From contig NC_059507.1 in assembly GCF_914767665.1 (NCBI RefSeq), forward strand, positions 19,036,718 to 19,100,717: a DNA stretch of 64,000 nt, given 5' to 3'. The notes under the pieces were generated by a model. It saw nothing but the letters and a program-made list of their open reading frames with translations. It was not told the DNA's origin and ran no database searches. This DNA comes from Harmonia axyridis. Lineage: Eukaryota > Arthropoda > Insecta > Coleoptera > Coccinellidae. This document shows, piece after piece, positions 10,957-21,457 of this stretch (its first letter is position 1; each line of letters starts with the position of its first letter). The translations under genes were made by a program, and so were the position numbers.

Positions 10957-12414
10957 CTACCGCTTGTCATATGGGAAATCCACTTCTGAATTAGTTTCCT
11001 CTTCCTTCCCTTGTTGACTACGTTCATTTATTATAGGAGTAGAAACTGGCCTACAGTCTCCCATTCCAAAACGTTCTAACACTTTTCTTGTATAGTTTGC
11101 TTGGCTCACTCGAATTGATCCATCTTCTTGTTTCTCTATTTCCAACCCAAGGAAATATGAAGATGGTTTCATTGTGATTTTGAACTCTTTTTTCAAATTT
11201 CTCAGGAAATCTTCTTTCAGTGCTTCATTATTTGAAGCCAAGAGACCATCATCTACGTAAAGTGCTAGGATCATTATATCTTTTCCTTGTCTCTTTACGA
11301 AAAGACAGGGGTCAGCATCACTCATATGGAAATTTTGTTTGGTCAAAAATTCTCCGAATCTCTTGTTCCAGCATCTGGGTGCTTGCTTGAGACCGTAGAG
11401 GCTACGCTTGAGATGGCATACACTATCTGAACCATCTTTATATCCCTCTGGCTGTTTCATGAAGATGTCTTCTTCTAATTTTCCATAAAGGAAGGCGGTT
11501 GAAACATCAAATTGAGTCAGAGACATATTTTCGCTAGCTGCGATACTCAATAATGCCCTAATTGTACCAGATTTCGCCACGGGACTGAATGTCTGGTCAT
11601 AGTCTTCACCCTTCCTCTGGGAGAAACCCTTTATAACAAGTCTAGCCTTGTATCTATCCACTGAACCATCCGGATTTGTTTTGACTTTGAAAACCCACTT
11701 ACAAGGGATCGCTTTCTTGCCGTTTGGTAGTTTTTTCAGAACCCAAGTATCGTTTTCTTTTAGTGATTTCATCTCATTTTTCATAGCTTCTAACCACTTT
11801 ACTCGCTGATCACTTCTTATCGCTTCTTCATAACTCAACGGTTCTTTGATTTCCAAAATGTTTGTAGACATGCTCATGACAAACTCATCGAATTTAGCAG
11901 GCTTTCTGATTTCCGACCTGTCTCTCAATTGTCTACTTTCAACCTCATTTTCTAAATCAACCCGTCTGTTTTCTTGAAAATTTTCCTCTTGGTAACACTC
12001 CTCTTCACTTTCCTCATTCTGCAACGACTCGCCTTTGCTCCTTCCTTCCTCTTCCACTGAGTCATATGTCGTTACTGCTTGTTGTGGAGGTGAAATGATA
12101 GGGACTTCATCTGATCCAGTAGAGTCAAGGAGTTTTTCATTGAAAACAACATCTCGAGATCTAATCAGTTTCTTGCTTTCTTTGCACCATATACGATAGC
12201 CGTCATGATTGTCGTAACCAATCAATATACCTTTGACAGCCTTCTTGTCCATCTTCTTACGAGAAGGTTTTGGAATATGAGCATAGCAAATAGTTCCTAT
12301 TATTCTCATGTGTTTCAAGCTACATTTCTTGCCGAACCATACTTCATAGGGAGATTTGTCATCGATACTGGAAACACCTGACCTGTTCAAAATATATGTT
12401 GCTGTGTTGATCAT
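10957..12414 (-). pseudogene. Copia C reverse transcriptase
   Basis: The 485-codon frame starts in the integrase C-terminal region (SPYEVWFGKK, RIIGTICYAHIP), crosses an acidic linker, and contains the RT blocks WVFKVKTNPDGSVDRYKARL, KGFSQRKGEDYDQTFSPV, DVSTAFLYG, SLYGLKQAPRCWN and LYVDDGLLASN (YVDD). It breaks at about 10957 (EVDFPYDKR, stop). The RNase H follows in the next frame. Confidence 0.92.
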
Positions 12415-12415
12415 T

Positions 12416-13081
12416 TCAGCCCATAAATACTGTGGTAAATGCGTGCATTATTGATCTTGCAGTCTCAACAACAGTTCGATTATCCCTCTCAGAACAACCA
12501 TTTTGTTGCGGCGTGTAAGGCATTGTTAATCTCTGCCGAACTCCATTCTGTTGTAGGATGTCTTTCACTCGTTTGCTATCGAATTCACCGCCATTGTCAC
12601 TAAGAAGCTCCTTGACTACATGTCCTGCAACTTTAGATTCAGCTAACATGATTTTTAGCGCATCAGGGACATTAGATTTCTCCTTAATGAAATAAACATA
12701 ACGGAAACGACTGTAATCATCCTTGAACAGGACAAAATAACGATATCCCGATAGAGAGTTCACAAAAGGTCCACATACATCCGAATGTATGAGTTCACCT
12801 GGCATTTTTGCACGTTCTCTAGTTCCAAATTTTAGTCTATGAGCTTTGCCGTATATACACCCTTCACATAATTCACTGTCCAGTTTCACGTTTATGCCCA
12901 ATTCGCGTGATATAACAGATTTTATGTGCCTTTTATTTTGATGACCAAGTCTTTCGTGATATAATTGCAATAAATTGTCATTCGAAATCAGATTCACTTG
13001 CATTTCTGTAACTGGCATAACATTTTTCAAAGACAGTTTGAATAACCCACCATATCGGTTTCGTGCCCCAACAAGTTTCAC
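12416..13081 (-). pseudogene. Copia C integrase
   Basis: The zinc-binding pre-integrase part (LYHERLGHQNKRH ... CEGCIYGKAH) is followed by the catalytic motifs IHSDVCGPF, LSDNGGEFD and TPQQNGCSERDNRT; the last carries the Glu. All catalytic residues look present. The frame is lost at about 12415 and continues as MINTATYILNRSG in the next frame, so a single indel separates the two. Confidence 0.9.
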
Positions 13082-13130
13082 TTGTCCATCAATTATAAAG
13101 CAACACGTTTAAGCTTTGGAAATAAATTCA

Positions 13131-14306
13131 CTATTGTTTATGTTTATCTTGTGCAGACAGAACAGAAAATAGATTTTTCTTTATACTAGGAACATACCAA
13201 ACATCGGTTACAGTGAATTTCTCTGATTTGCCTTCATTGGATGCTTCTACGGTAATAGTACCTTTTCCGATAGCTACAATGGAATCTCCATTCGCTGTGG
13301 TAACCGTGTGAGTTTCATCGAATGACTTGAATCCTCCAAAAAGATCATTTCGATTAGTGATATGATTTGTTGCACCGTTATCAACAAACCAATTATCTTG
13401 ATCACAATCGACAGAAAGTACGCTACTGGTCACTGCAAAAAGAGACATATTAACATTACTACCTTGTCCTACTGTATCACCGCTTGTATTCTTCTTTGGT
13501 TTAGGAGGTCTGCCATCAGATTTCCACTTCATACAATGGCGAACTATATGTCCAGGTGCTTTGCAATAATTGCAAATAAAACCTTTTTTCTGCTTCATTT
13601 TTGGTTTGCTTGAACTAGCTTTTTCTACAATCAAAGCTTCTTGATTGTATTCACTTTTGCTCAACAATGCTTTCTCGTGAGCACACAACTGATTTGTGAG
13701 ATTGTCGATTTTTCTTTCAGCTTTTGCCATCAGCATCCAGCTCGACCTGAATGAAAAATACTCATCTGGTAAAGTACCCAAAATCTTGCATATAAGTAAA
13801 ATCTCTGGCAAGTTACATTTACATGAACTATTGGCTGCTTCTTTATCTTTTACAATCTCAACTTGTAGTTCATTCCACAAATTTTTCAGTTTTGATGTAT
13901 GAGTGGCAATGTCATCTCCAGGCTGTCGCTCATAACTGAAAAACTGCGTACATAAATCATATGTCTTATCTTCTGCATTTCCATCGTATAATCTATGCAG
14001 TTCTAGCCAAACCTCACGTGCTGTTGAGAATCGCATAACTTTCTGAAGCGTCTCCTCCGTCATATTGGTTGTCATGATTAGAAGTGCATTACAATCTGCT
14101 TTCGTGAAAAATTCTAAATCGGATTCATACTTCGATTTATCTTCTGCACTTGCGTTTGCTGCCGTAGGTGTTGGAGACCCAATTCTACCTTCTATGACAT
14201 CAATCGCGCCTGGAATTCCTCGTAGTAGAATGCACAACTTATATTTCCAAGTCGTCCAGTTAGATTTTCCTTCAAGTAAACCAATTTTGATTCTTGTTGT
14301 TTCCAT
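13131..14306 (-). pseudogene. Copia C gag plus protease
   Basis: The 391-codon frame begins METTRIKIGLLEGKSNWTTW and has the copia capsid (REVWLELHRLYDGNAEDKTY), a CCHC knuckle CNYCKAPGHIVRHC (near residue 240), and the protease signature WFVDNGATNHIT (near residue 308), where the usual D-S/T-G is D-N-G. Family members with DNG exist as far as I recall, so this is noted rather than taken as a defect. The frame ends soon after the protease (NLFSVLSAQDKHKQ), and the following coding sequence lies in another frame. Confidence 0.9.
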
Positions 14307-14408
14307 AACTGTCTATTCTTACAAAACGTAAATTCGAATACTGATCAGTTCAATTGACCACTCAAAATTTCTATTTTTCACTAGTCCTGCGGCACTGAGC
14401 CCATAACC

Positions 14409-14573
14409 TGTTGAAATTTGAACTTAAAGGAAATATCTTAGGAAAAACACGTTTATCAAAACGTAACTTTTTTAATTAACTAACTGTCAATCTGACATTC
14501 TTACACCTACTTAGTATATTTAATATATCAAACAAATTAGGGAAAATGTAAACGTGAATCATTGATTTCAACA
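14409..14573 (-). repeat. Copia C 5' LTR (165 bp)
   Basis: Plus-strand TGTTGAAATTTG ... GATTTCAACA, followed directly by the ATTTG target duplication at 14574-14578. Confidence 0.93.
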
Positions 14574-14578
14574 ATTTG

Positions 14579-14945
14579 CATGACTAATAAACTTTAGTTG
14601 AAAGGTTTTTTTACATATCCGAATTGTTCATTTCACATTACCCTTCAATTATACAGTCCCAACAAAATATTACAAATGCTAATGTATTGAATATTTTTAG
14701 GAATACTACAGAAAGTCGCATATCCATTTTTATTTATTTATTAAGAGATAACTCAATTTACATAAAATGTTTCTAAAAATAAATTTGAATAACTAGGTTA
14801 CTTGAAACTACTCATATCGATACCTATTTATCGAATTAAATTATTGCTTGACTAATGAATCATCAAAAAATAATGAGAATTCAATTGGAAATATTTCACT
14901 TATGAAATTTATTCATTTTGAAAATATATTCGGCAAATTATACGA
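14579..14945. other. ISL2EU copy 1 interior, no readable gene
   Basis: AT-rich sequence between the copia C insertion and the transposase remnant. It is probably decayed transposon body. I see no gene, repeat or RNA here. Confidence 0.4.
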
Positions 14946-15963
14946 CTATTTTAAAATAATTAAAATGTGATAGAGAAGTATCATCAGTGTGCCCTGAAAA
15001 AAAATATATAGAATTTCAGAATACATGTCCAAATATTTCTGAGGAATTTTTCCAATATTGTGTAAAGGTACCTTAGATTTGAAGACAATGTATCTTTGGC
15101 ACAATTCTTGTGAAATGCCAAATAAAACAGATAATGTCACATATGAAAGATCACATTTCAATTTTGTTAAATCAAAACAATACACTGCTTGATTGTTAAA
15201 CGATCTGATCTTTGATCACTGTAAATAGATTGTACTGCTTCTACTATTGTATCTTATAGTTTCATATTATTGAGACCAGTAAAACTGTTCAAAGCACTAT
15301 CTGTTATCAGATCACACAAAGAAGATACTTCAGGAGTATTCACTTGCACTTCGGAATCCTTGAAAGTTTTAGGCCCATTATAATCAGGCTGACCCTGAAG
15401 AAGCTGTAATAGACCTTGTGCAGCTTCGATTTCATCTTGGGAAGTAGATTGTAGAGCAGGTTCGATTTCTTCACAAGAGCATTCTTCAGCAATAAGTTTT
15501 TCTTTGTTGATATTTCTTTGATTCAATCTTTCAGATCTAATACTAGAACATTTAGGTTCTTCCTTTGTGGTAGTGAATCCAACAGGAAGATTTCTGGAAG
15601 GCACAGCAGTCTTTTTCAAACATTCTTTCTGTATAGAACTGGAATCTGTAAACGATTATGTATTATTATTCTTATGATCCCCATAAATATAATCTAAAAT
15701 TTCATGTGCTATCAGTGCTTACCTCGATAATAATAATCATCATCGATAAAATTCAGGGAACATACTTTCATATTTCATGTCACTGGTTTATCGATTTTGA
15801 ATTTCAGTTGCCAAGCTTTTTGTCGATCCATCAGCCTTTTACTCCCCAATTTCCCCTCCATCCAAACAACCAGTTTGAGGGAAAGCATGGAACTTGATAT
15901 TTGACCTTTTTTTTTCCAGGAAGAACACTGAGGAACTGAACAATAGCGATTCGAACGACTCAT
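14946..15963 (-). pseudogene. ISL2EU copy 1: THAP transposase remnant
   Basis: From high to low coordinates: a damaged THAP zinc finger (RYCSVPQCSSWKKKG, with HAFPQ in a neighbouring frame, about 15860-15950), a linker exon (15254-15619) with AVPSRNLPVG, and TGLNN followed by the helix-turn-helix region with KLKCDLSYVTLSVLFGIS (14946-15185). This order (THAP, linker, HTH_Tnp_4, then DDE_Tnp_4) is that of the ISL2EU/THAP-Harbinger-like transposases. The DDE catalytic domain is absent. Stops and frame changes make it a pseudogene. Copy 2 at 24.4-25.5 kb has the same order. Confidence 0.65.
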
Positions 15964-16174
15964 AACTATTGAAATGATTCAAAAAATATATAAATATTTG
16001 TAGAATATCACACAAAAACAAAGCAGAATGCTAGAACCTCAGAGGAATGACTACCTCTGAGGCAAACCATGTCAACATTTCTAGTTACTCTGATTGTCAC
16101 CAGGTAGCGTAGCGCTTATCTTGATTCGCCTATAGGTGTTGTGAAGGATGGAAGTAGAAAGGCAGAAAATGCGA

Positions 16175-16315
16175 ATTTACTAAGGGAATGGAGCGTTTTA
16201 AATTTTTTTTGGAGAAATTGATGAGTTTTTCGCATTAGTTGATTATTGAAATAGCTAAATTGCTATGGGAATAAAGCGTTTTTAATTTTTTAATGAGAAA
16301 TATTAAGTAAGGCCG
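16175..16315 (+). repeat. Tandem repeat, about 80-90-bp unit, left part
   Basis: GGGAATGGAGCGTTTTAAATTT is repeated as GGGAATAAAGCGTTTTTAATTT, with ATTGAAATAGCTAAATTGCTAT between them. A further unit lies at 19035-19125 beyond the Harbinger element and the second MITE, so the array was split by these insertions. Confidence 0.5.
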
Positions 16316-16428
16316 CACCTACATTAGGTCCGCATTTCTCCCGATCCGATCCGATCCGACGTTGTCCGATGGTCGGACGACGTCGGAAGAAAAACAAACA
16401 CCTTTATCTTAATGTTAGTGCCTACAAT

Positions 16429-16850
16429 TGACCATATTCACCGTCGCCATATTGTTGTGCGACAATACCAACTACCCAGTGTTCCCAACGGAGAAATATT
16501 GAGTTCGCTAGAAAAATACCACTAATATCAAAAATACTATCAGCCATAGAGATTATTCTTTCACTGACTATTTCCAAAAATGGAGCGAAGCCTTCATTTA
16601 TAAACTCGGCCACAGTTAATTTGTTCATAAAACCACCTTTCACTAATGTTTTTATTTCCAAAAGGTGAAATTTTTGCGAAATATTGTCCCAAACAAGCCT
16701 ATCTGGCGTAGCAGCCAGAAAAGGTACAAATAAACTTCACTTATAAAATTCATATTGTGGAATTTTTCTAGTAAACTCAATATTTCTTCGTTGGGAACAC
16801 TGAGTAGTTGGTATTGTCGCACAACAATATGGCGACGGTGAATATGGTCA
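16429..16850. mobile_element. MITE with about 85-bp TIRs, copy 1
   Basis: TGACCATATTCACCGTCGCC begins a long terminal inverted repeat that includes CCAACTACCCAGTGTTCCCA; the reverse complement closes the element at 16770-16850. Copy 2 is at 18615-19034. No protein is encoded. Target duplication unclear (CAAT left, ATTG right). An ORF-like stretch on the minus strand here is only the palindrome read through. Confidence 0.75.
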
Positions 16851-17000
16851 ATTGAAACGAAGCTTCCGAATTCTCGATTCCCGACGACTCACGACACTAT
16901 CCGATTTGACGGCCGATCAATCCAGTCCGACGTTTCTAATCCGACCCGTAGTTAGTAAAGTACTAAAGTTAAAACTTGCTGTTAAATATTAATCAAATTT

Positions 17001-17165
17001 TTAAAAAATGACGGGAAAAATTGATAAGGAGTTGTTAATACAGCTAGCTCCTCTCGATCGATCTAAATGGAATTCATGGACCCATGTCTTTGTACTACGT
17101 TTCTTTAGTAGGGCGTTGTTTTCCAGAAAAAACCAGCACAAAAAATCATCATCAGAATCACTCAT
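17001..17165 (-). pseudogene. N-terminal fragment of PIF/Harbinger transposase
   Basis: A 54-codon minus-strand frame starts MSDSDDD and contains KKRSTKTWVHEFHLDRSRG, resembling the R-x-WVH-x(4)-R segment found near the N-terminus of PIF/Harbinger DDE transposases. The stop at 17001-17003 comes long before any catalytic residue. It is either a first exon or a truncated relic. Support is moderate and based on one motif plus the TIR type. Confidence 0.5.
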
Positions 17166-18437
17166 TTTGTTATCACGTGTTTACTGCAATAGCTTCTAAT
17201 ACAAACTGCAGTAGAACCACAGACTAACTGTAATCTGTGGTAGAACGGTAGGCAGTATACAGCACAGAATACTAAATATATAAGAAGTGCTAACGCCGTG
17301 TTAAATCAAGGCAACAATATGGCCGATATTTTGTCCGCCATCATGTAGTGTAATATGGCGGGAAAATTTGAATATGAAGGTATGACAATTCATTGAAATT
17401 GTTGGAATATTATTAGTATTTATTTTAGGTTATGTTGTTATAATTTCGAATTAAAACAGAAAAATATCATCGAAAAGTTTTATTTATCAAAGGAAATTTA
17501 CATATTTGCTTAAAATAATAATTATTTATAAAAATCAATACATGATATACATTATATTGGGAGATTTACACTATACCTGACTGAAAAAAAATACCTATTT
17601 ATACCTACTTTATGAAATTATATCTGATGAACAACTGAATTGATACATTTCTGAAGCAATATTCAAATTTCTACACATACATGAAAGATAAAAATCTTCA
17701 GTTGGTTTATTCTATCTTCCTGCGTTACAGTGCTCATTTCGTAATTCACTTTAATTATCACAGGTCCTCTTTGTTACTTCATTTTCAGCTCATTTGGAGG
17801 TTGTAGGTGGATATGAAAAAAAAAAGATTATAAATAGCGATCAATTAGTAGGCAATTCATTTGAATTTGATATGATAATTCTGGATCACGTAGATGGTTA
17901 TTGTTAGAATCATTAATATTTTCCATACAAGAAACATTTGGGGAAGTTCTACAATCATAGGGCTGATGATTATAAATTTGATACTTCAGTAAATGCCGAG
18001 GAACAGAATTTAACTTTAATATAGTTGATTCTGAAGGATTATTATAATCACAAGTAAGGATCTCCGATATATTAGAGCATTGAAATACAATATGAGGAAA
18101 AACCCGGTCTTATTTTGTTCTAAATTTATTTTCTCATGGATTAACTGACCTTACCTCACCTGAAACCTAAAACAGAACTTGTAATAAATAAGTGACAATA
18201 CTTGTAATAAACTTGTAATAAATAAGTGAAATAAAACCACTTTATCTGTTCATTCAAGAATTACAAATACAAACACAATTTATTGTTGGTTATAAAATCA
18301 TATTGAAAAACTCGAACGCTGATTGGCTTATTATGAGAATAAAATTTTTACATCGTGATATGTATACCGTGTAATTTGAGTGTATGTGACGTCACATCTG
18401 TTGCCAATGCTAGCACTAGCGGTTTCACCAGTTAAAC

Positions 18438-18470
18438 CATAGACTTATTATCCTATTTGATACGTCTATG
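18438..18470. mobile_element. Miniature palindromic insertion, 33 bp, 8-bp TSD
   Basis: The insert begins CATAGACTTATT and ends ACGTCTATG. It is flanked by AGTTAAAC at 18430-18437 and again at 18471-18478, a perfect 8-bp target duplication. The same termini occur at 38947-38972 and 46883-46938. Confidence 0.75.
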
Positions 18471-18614
18471 AGTTAAACGGATTACGTCGGGACTAGTGTA
18501 GGCAATCATGTCATCGGATACCGATGGACGGATAACTTCGGATCGGGAGAAATGCGGATCTAATGTAGGTCCACCCTTATTCGGGTGGAAATAGAATTGA
18601 AATAGCTTGATAAT

Positions 18615-19034
18615 GACCATATTCACCGTCGCCATATTGTTATGCGACAATACCAACTACCCAGTGTTCCCAACGGAGAAATATTGAGTTTACTACAAAA
18701 TACCGCTAATATCAAAAATACTATCAGCCATAAAGACTATTCTACCACTGACTATTTCCAAAAATGGAGCGAAGCATTCATTTATACACTCGGCCACAAT
18801 TAATTTGTTCAGAAAACCACCTTTCACTAATCTTTTTATTTCCAAAAGGTGAAATTTTTGCACAATGTTGTCCCAAACAAGCCTATCTGGCGTAGCAGCC
18901 AGAAAAGGTGCACATAAACTTCACTTATAAACTTTATATTGTGGAATTTTTCTAGTAAACTCAATATTTCTTCGTTGGGAACACTGGGTAGTTGGTATTG
19001 TCGCATATCAATATGGCGACGGTGAATATGGTCA
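18615..19034. mobile_element. MITE with about 85-bp TIRs, copy 2
   Basis: The same element as 16429-16850, same orientation and nearly the same length (420 versus 422 bp), with scattered substitutions (for example TTGTTATGCG for TTGTTGTGCG). It sits in the ATTGAAATAGCT...ATTGCTATG tandem repeat just outside the Harbinger element. Confidence 0.75.
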
Positions 19035-19129
19035 ATTGCTATGAGAATAACGCGCTTTTAATTTTTTTTTAGGAAAAGTATTGAGATATTCGGATGAGAA
19101 TAGTATTGAAATAGCTAAATGAATCACAT

Positions 19130-19760
19130 TTAGGAATTGTATGGTACAGATTTTCATGTTATCTAAATTTTTTTTCAGAAAAAGATGAATTTTATTGAGT
19201 GCTACCTGAAAGAAAATATTTTTTAATTTATATTCCAGAGTTTTTAGATAGTTCAGTATATCAATAATATTATATATAATTAAATTTATATTCGATCTAA
19301 TGTAGCTACAAGTGTAACTGAGCTTTATGAAATTCAAAACACAAAAGAAAATTTATGAAATTTTATATCTTTTATCTTCAGAAAAAATAGCCGAAATATT
19401 TTTAGGAATAGACTGAGGAAATGAAATAGTGAGTGTTATTGGGAATAAAAGTGCCATATTTTTCCTATCAAAGGACAAATTCAGCCTTACGTTCCAAAAG
19501 TATACATCTTCCTCTATACTCTAACGGTTTGAAAAAGTACTGCAAATGTTATGCATGGGTTTATTATATTAACTTTTATCATCAAATAGGCAAGCACATA
19601 TGGAAAAAAAACATATGATAAATATCAATATAAAAAAATTATGATTAACATCCGACGAAGAGATTCGAATCAGGGCTTTGAAACTGGAATAACATGGTCA
19701 AAAATTCATAACTCCGTATTTATGAATGGCAAGAATTTGCTGTATAGTATTCATTATCAC
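19130..19760. other. AT-rich stretch, no gene seen
   Basis: No coding potential, RNA gene or clear repeat was recognised. The longest open frames are 60-100 codons, AT-driven and without motifs. Confidence 0.4.
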
Positions 19761-19774
19761 TTTAGTAACACATG

Positions 19775-19968
19775 CAGTGGCGTACCCAAGGGGGGAATAA
19801 GGGGGATATATCCCCCCCAGAAGGAATATCCATTATATGTAACAACCTTATATATCACAATCTTATTATGAGTAAGCAAAATTCTTTGGAAAATTTCTTC
19901 AAAAAAAGGAAAAATTGAATTTTTTTTTCTTTATCCCCCCCCAAGGCTTATGTCTGGGTGCGCAACTG
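19775..19968. mobile_element. hAT-like MITE, about 194 bp
   Basis: Left end CAGTGGCGTACCCAAGG and right end CTGGGTGCGCAACTG form imperfect TIRs, with C-runs and G-runs next to them. AACACATG precedes the element (19767-19774) and recurs at 19972-19979, three bases after the right end, which points to an 8-bp target duplication. CAGTGGCG ends are typical of hAT MITEs. Related single ends occur near 31750-31790 and 52587. Confidence 0.6.
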
Positions 19969-19979
19969 ATGAACACATG

Positions 19980-20560
19980 TTCTCAATATCATAATTGTAT
20001 GGCTCTTTCCTTCAAAACTTTGGTTCCATATTGGGAATGACATAATAGTCCTCTGTTTTGAAGTGATTACTACATATTACGGTTATGGCAGAAGGTTTTT
20101 TTGTCTTTACTCCATATTTCCATTGCCCATTTAATTCAATTTCTCAGAAACCTGTGAAAATATTCAATAAAATAAACGATAAATCCCTTCTTGTTTTTTT
20201 AGCTATGAAATGTCACGTCCAACCCTTTTTTGGATATAACAACACAATTATAAGCTACACTCGAAGCAGAGATACTTAAAATTGTTTGTTAGTACTAAAA
20301 TAGCCATCAGAACACCAACAAACACTCAGTAAATTGTTTAAAAATCAGTTCTCACCACAAAAAAACACATACAATCAGTTCAGAAAACCAATGTTTTGCC
20401 CGAGGTTCTGCCTTTAAACTTCCATCCTTGTCACAATACACTGATATCAATGATCTCTCTCTAACCCCCAGTCCATGTTTATTATAGGTCTATGGTATTA
20501 CCTACCTCCACTCTAATCAATGTTTAATAATAATTATAATTTTCCCGTGCCTGACTTCAA
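19980..20560. other. Intergenic, no gene seen
   Basis: Apart from one end-like TATAGGTCTATG at about 20483 without a partner or duplication, nothing was recognised here. Confidence 0.35.
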
Positions 20561-21110
20561 GTTCCCCAAACTTTCTCTAAAACATAAAAATCATTATTTG
20601 CAATTTCATGTCTTTCATTTCTGCTTTTATGGGTACAATAATATTCTCAGCAAATATATATATACTATATGTAGACTGACAATCCCTGCAACAAATCTTG
20701 TAGATAACATTACTCAACAATTCTTTTTGAGTTGTACTCTTCAACCTTAAGAAAAGCTTTCTGTTAGTTTTATCAGATCGAAGAGCTATGTCGACACCAA
20801 GCGATGAAATAGTTCTTCTGATCTACTCAGATAAACCCTCAACGTAAGTCAGGGCATAAATTTTTTTGTTTTCGATTATTTCGTCTTGAATCCGTTCTAG
20901 ATTTCTTCTGTGAATAATTTCTTCTATAATCTTGTTGGGATAGTCATTTTTCTGTAAAATAGATTTCATTTGGTTTGAATTATCTTGGTGAAATTCGGGA
21001 GATGACAGTTTCAGAGCTCTATTTTTCAAATTGTTGTTTGTTCCAACAACCTGACCTTCAACCCTGTCAAGAAAATAGTTCATCATTAAAAAAGGTCTCA
21101 AACCAATAAC
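20560..21110 (-). pseudogene. Penelope-like element remnant
   Basis: Minus-strand translation gives NNLKNRALKLSSPEFHQDN with ILQKNDYPNKIIEEIIHRR (20823-21101), then after a stop IRRTISSLGVDIALRSDKTN and NVIYKICCRDCQSTY (to about 20690). From family knowledge, the RA-x-KLS-x-x-EFH segment and a KIxCxxCxxxY motif at the start of a GIY-YIG domain are hallmarks of the C-terminal half of Penelope-like elements. RT catalytic blocks and the rest of GIY-YIG are missing or unreadable. Confidence 0.6.
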
Positions 21111-21455
21111 TTATACGATTCTCAACAAAACATCATATTTAATTTGATCCTACTAAAAGAATTAAAAATAATACTGATAAATCCTGAATTTTATTAGAAA
21201 TAAGAATTTACTTATATGTATAATGTAGTATTGTTACAGAATGCTACTGCATACTGAATATTATTTTTTTATATTGAATATAAGTAATTTATTCTGTAAT
21301 ATGGATACACCAATGGGATTGTTTTGAAAGAAAAATAATAAACTTGTTACCTAAGTACTTTTTCATATATTGGATCAACATAGCATAAAAAAAGCAAATC
21401 ACAATGCAGAACCTAATTAATTATCAATAATGTTATTATAAAATTATACGTCAAG
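21110..21455. other. AT-rich spacer, no gene seen
   Basis: No feature recognised between the Penelope scrap and the TA-flanked transposon. Confidence 0.35.
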
Positions 21456-21457
21456 TA

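Larger units (their letters stand above)
10120..14573 (-). mobile_element. Ty1/copia LTR retrotransposon C, 4454 bp
   Basis: A complete element in reverse orientation with two 165-bp LTRs that differ at one position by eye, and ATTTG target duplications at 10115-10119 and 14574-14578. The primer-binding site is GGTTATGGGCTCAG on the minus strand (14395-14408), and the polypurine tract GAGGGAAGG lies just inside the 3' LTR (10285-10293). Gene order is gag, PR, IN, RT, RNase H. It is a different family from copia A (LTR sequence and length). Despite near-identical LTRs, the coding region changes frame at least three times. Confidence 0.95.
16316..18585 (-). mobile_element. PIF/Harbinger-type element, internally eroded, about 2.27 kb
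   Basis: The ends are inverted repeats of about 40 bp: ACCTACATTAGGTCCGCATT with TCTCCCGATCCG on the left, and its reverse complement with few mismatches at about 18535-18580. The termini start GG and are flanked by TAA on the left and TTA on the right, near the TWA target preferred by Harbinger, though not an identical duplication. A minus-strand ORF (17001-17165) looks like the N-terminus of a PIF/Harbinger transposase. The interior from 17200 to 18430 holds no readable gene. A MITE (16429-16850) and a tiny palindrome (18438-18470) are nested inside. Confidence 0.65.

Noticed and set aside
16422..16661. 79-codon minus-strand ORF
   Set aside because: It lies in the MITE inverted repeat and recurs only because the MITE is repeated. 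No protein features.
19032..19337. 101-codon minus-strand ORF
   Set aside because: Composition-driven (Ile, Asn, Leu, Lys rich) in AT-rich DNA, without homologous motifs.
20463..20494. TATAGGTCTATG as a fourth palindromic mini-element
   Set aside because: Only one end is present and the 8 bp after it (GTATTACC) has no partner upstream.
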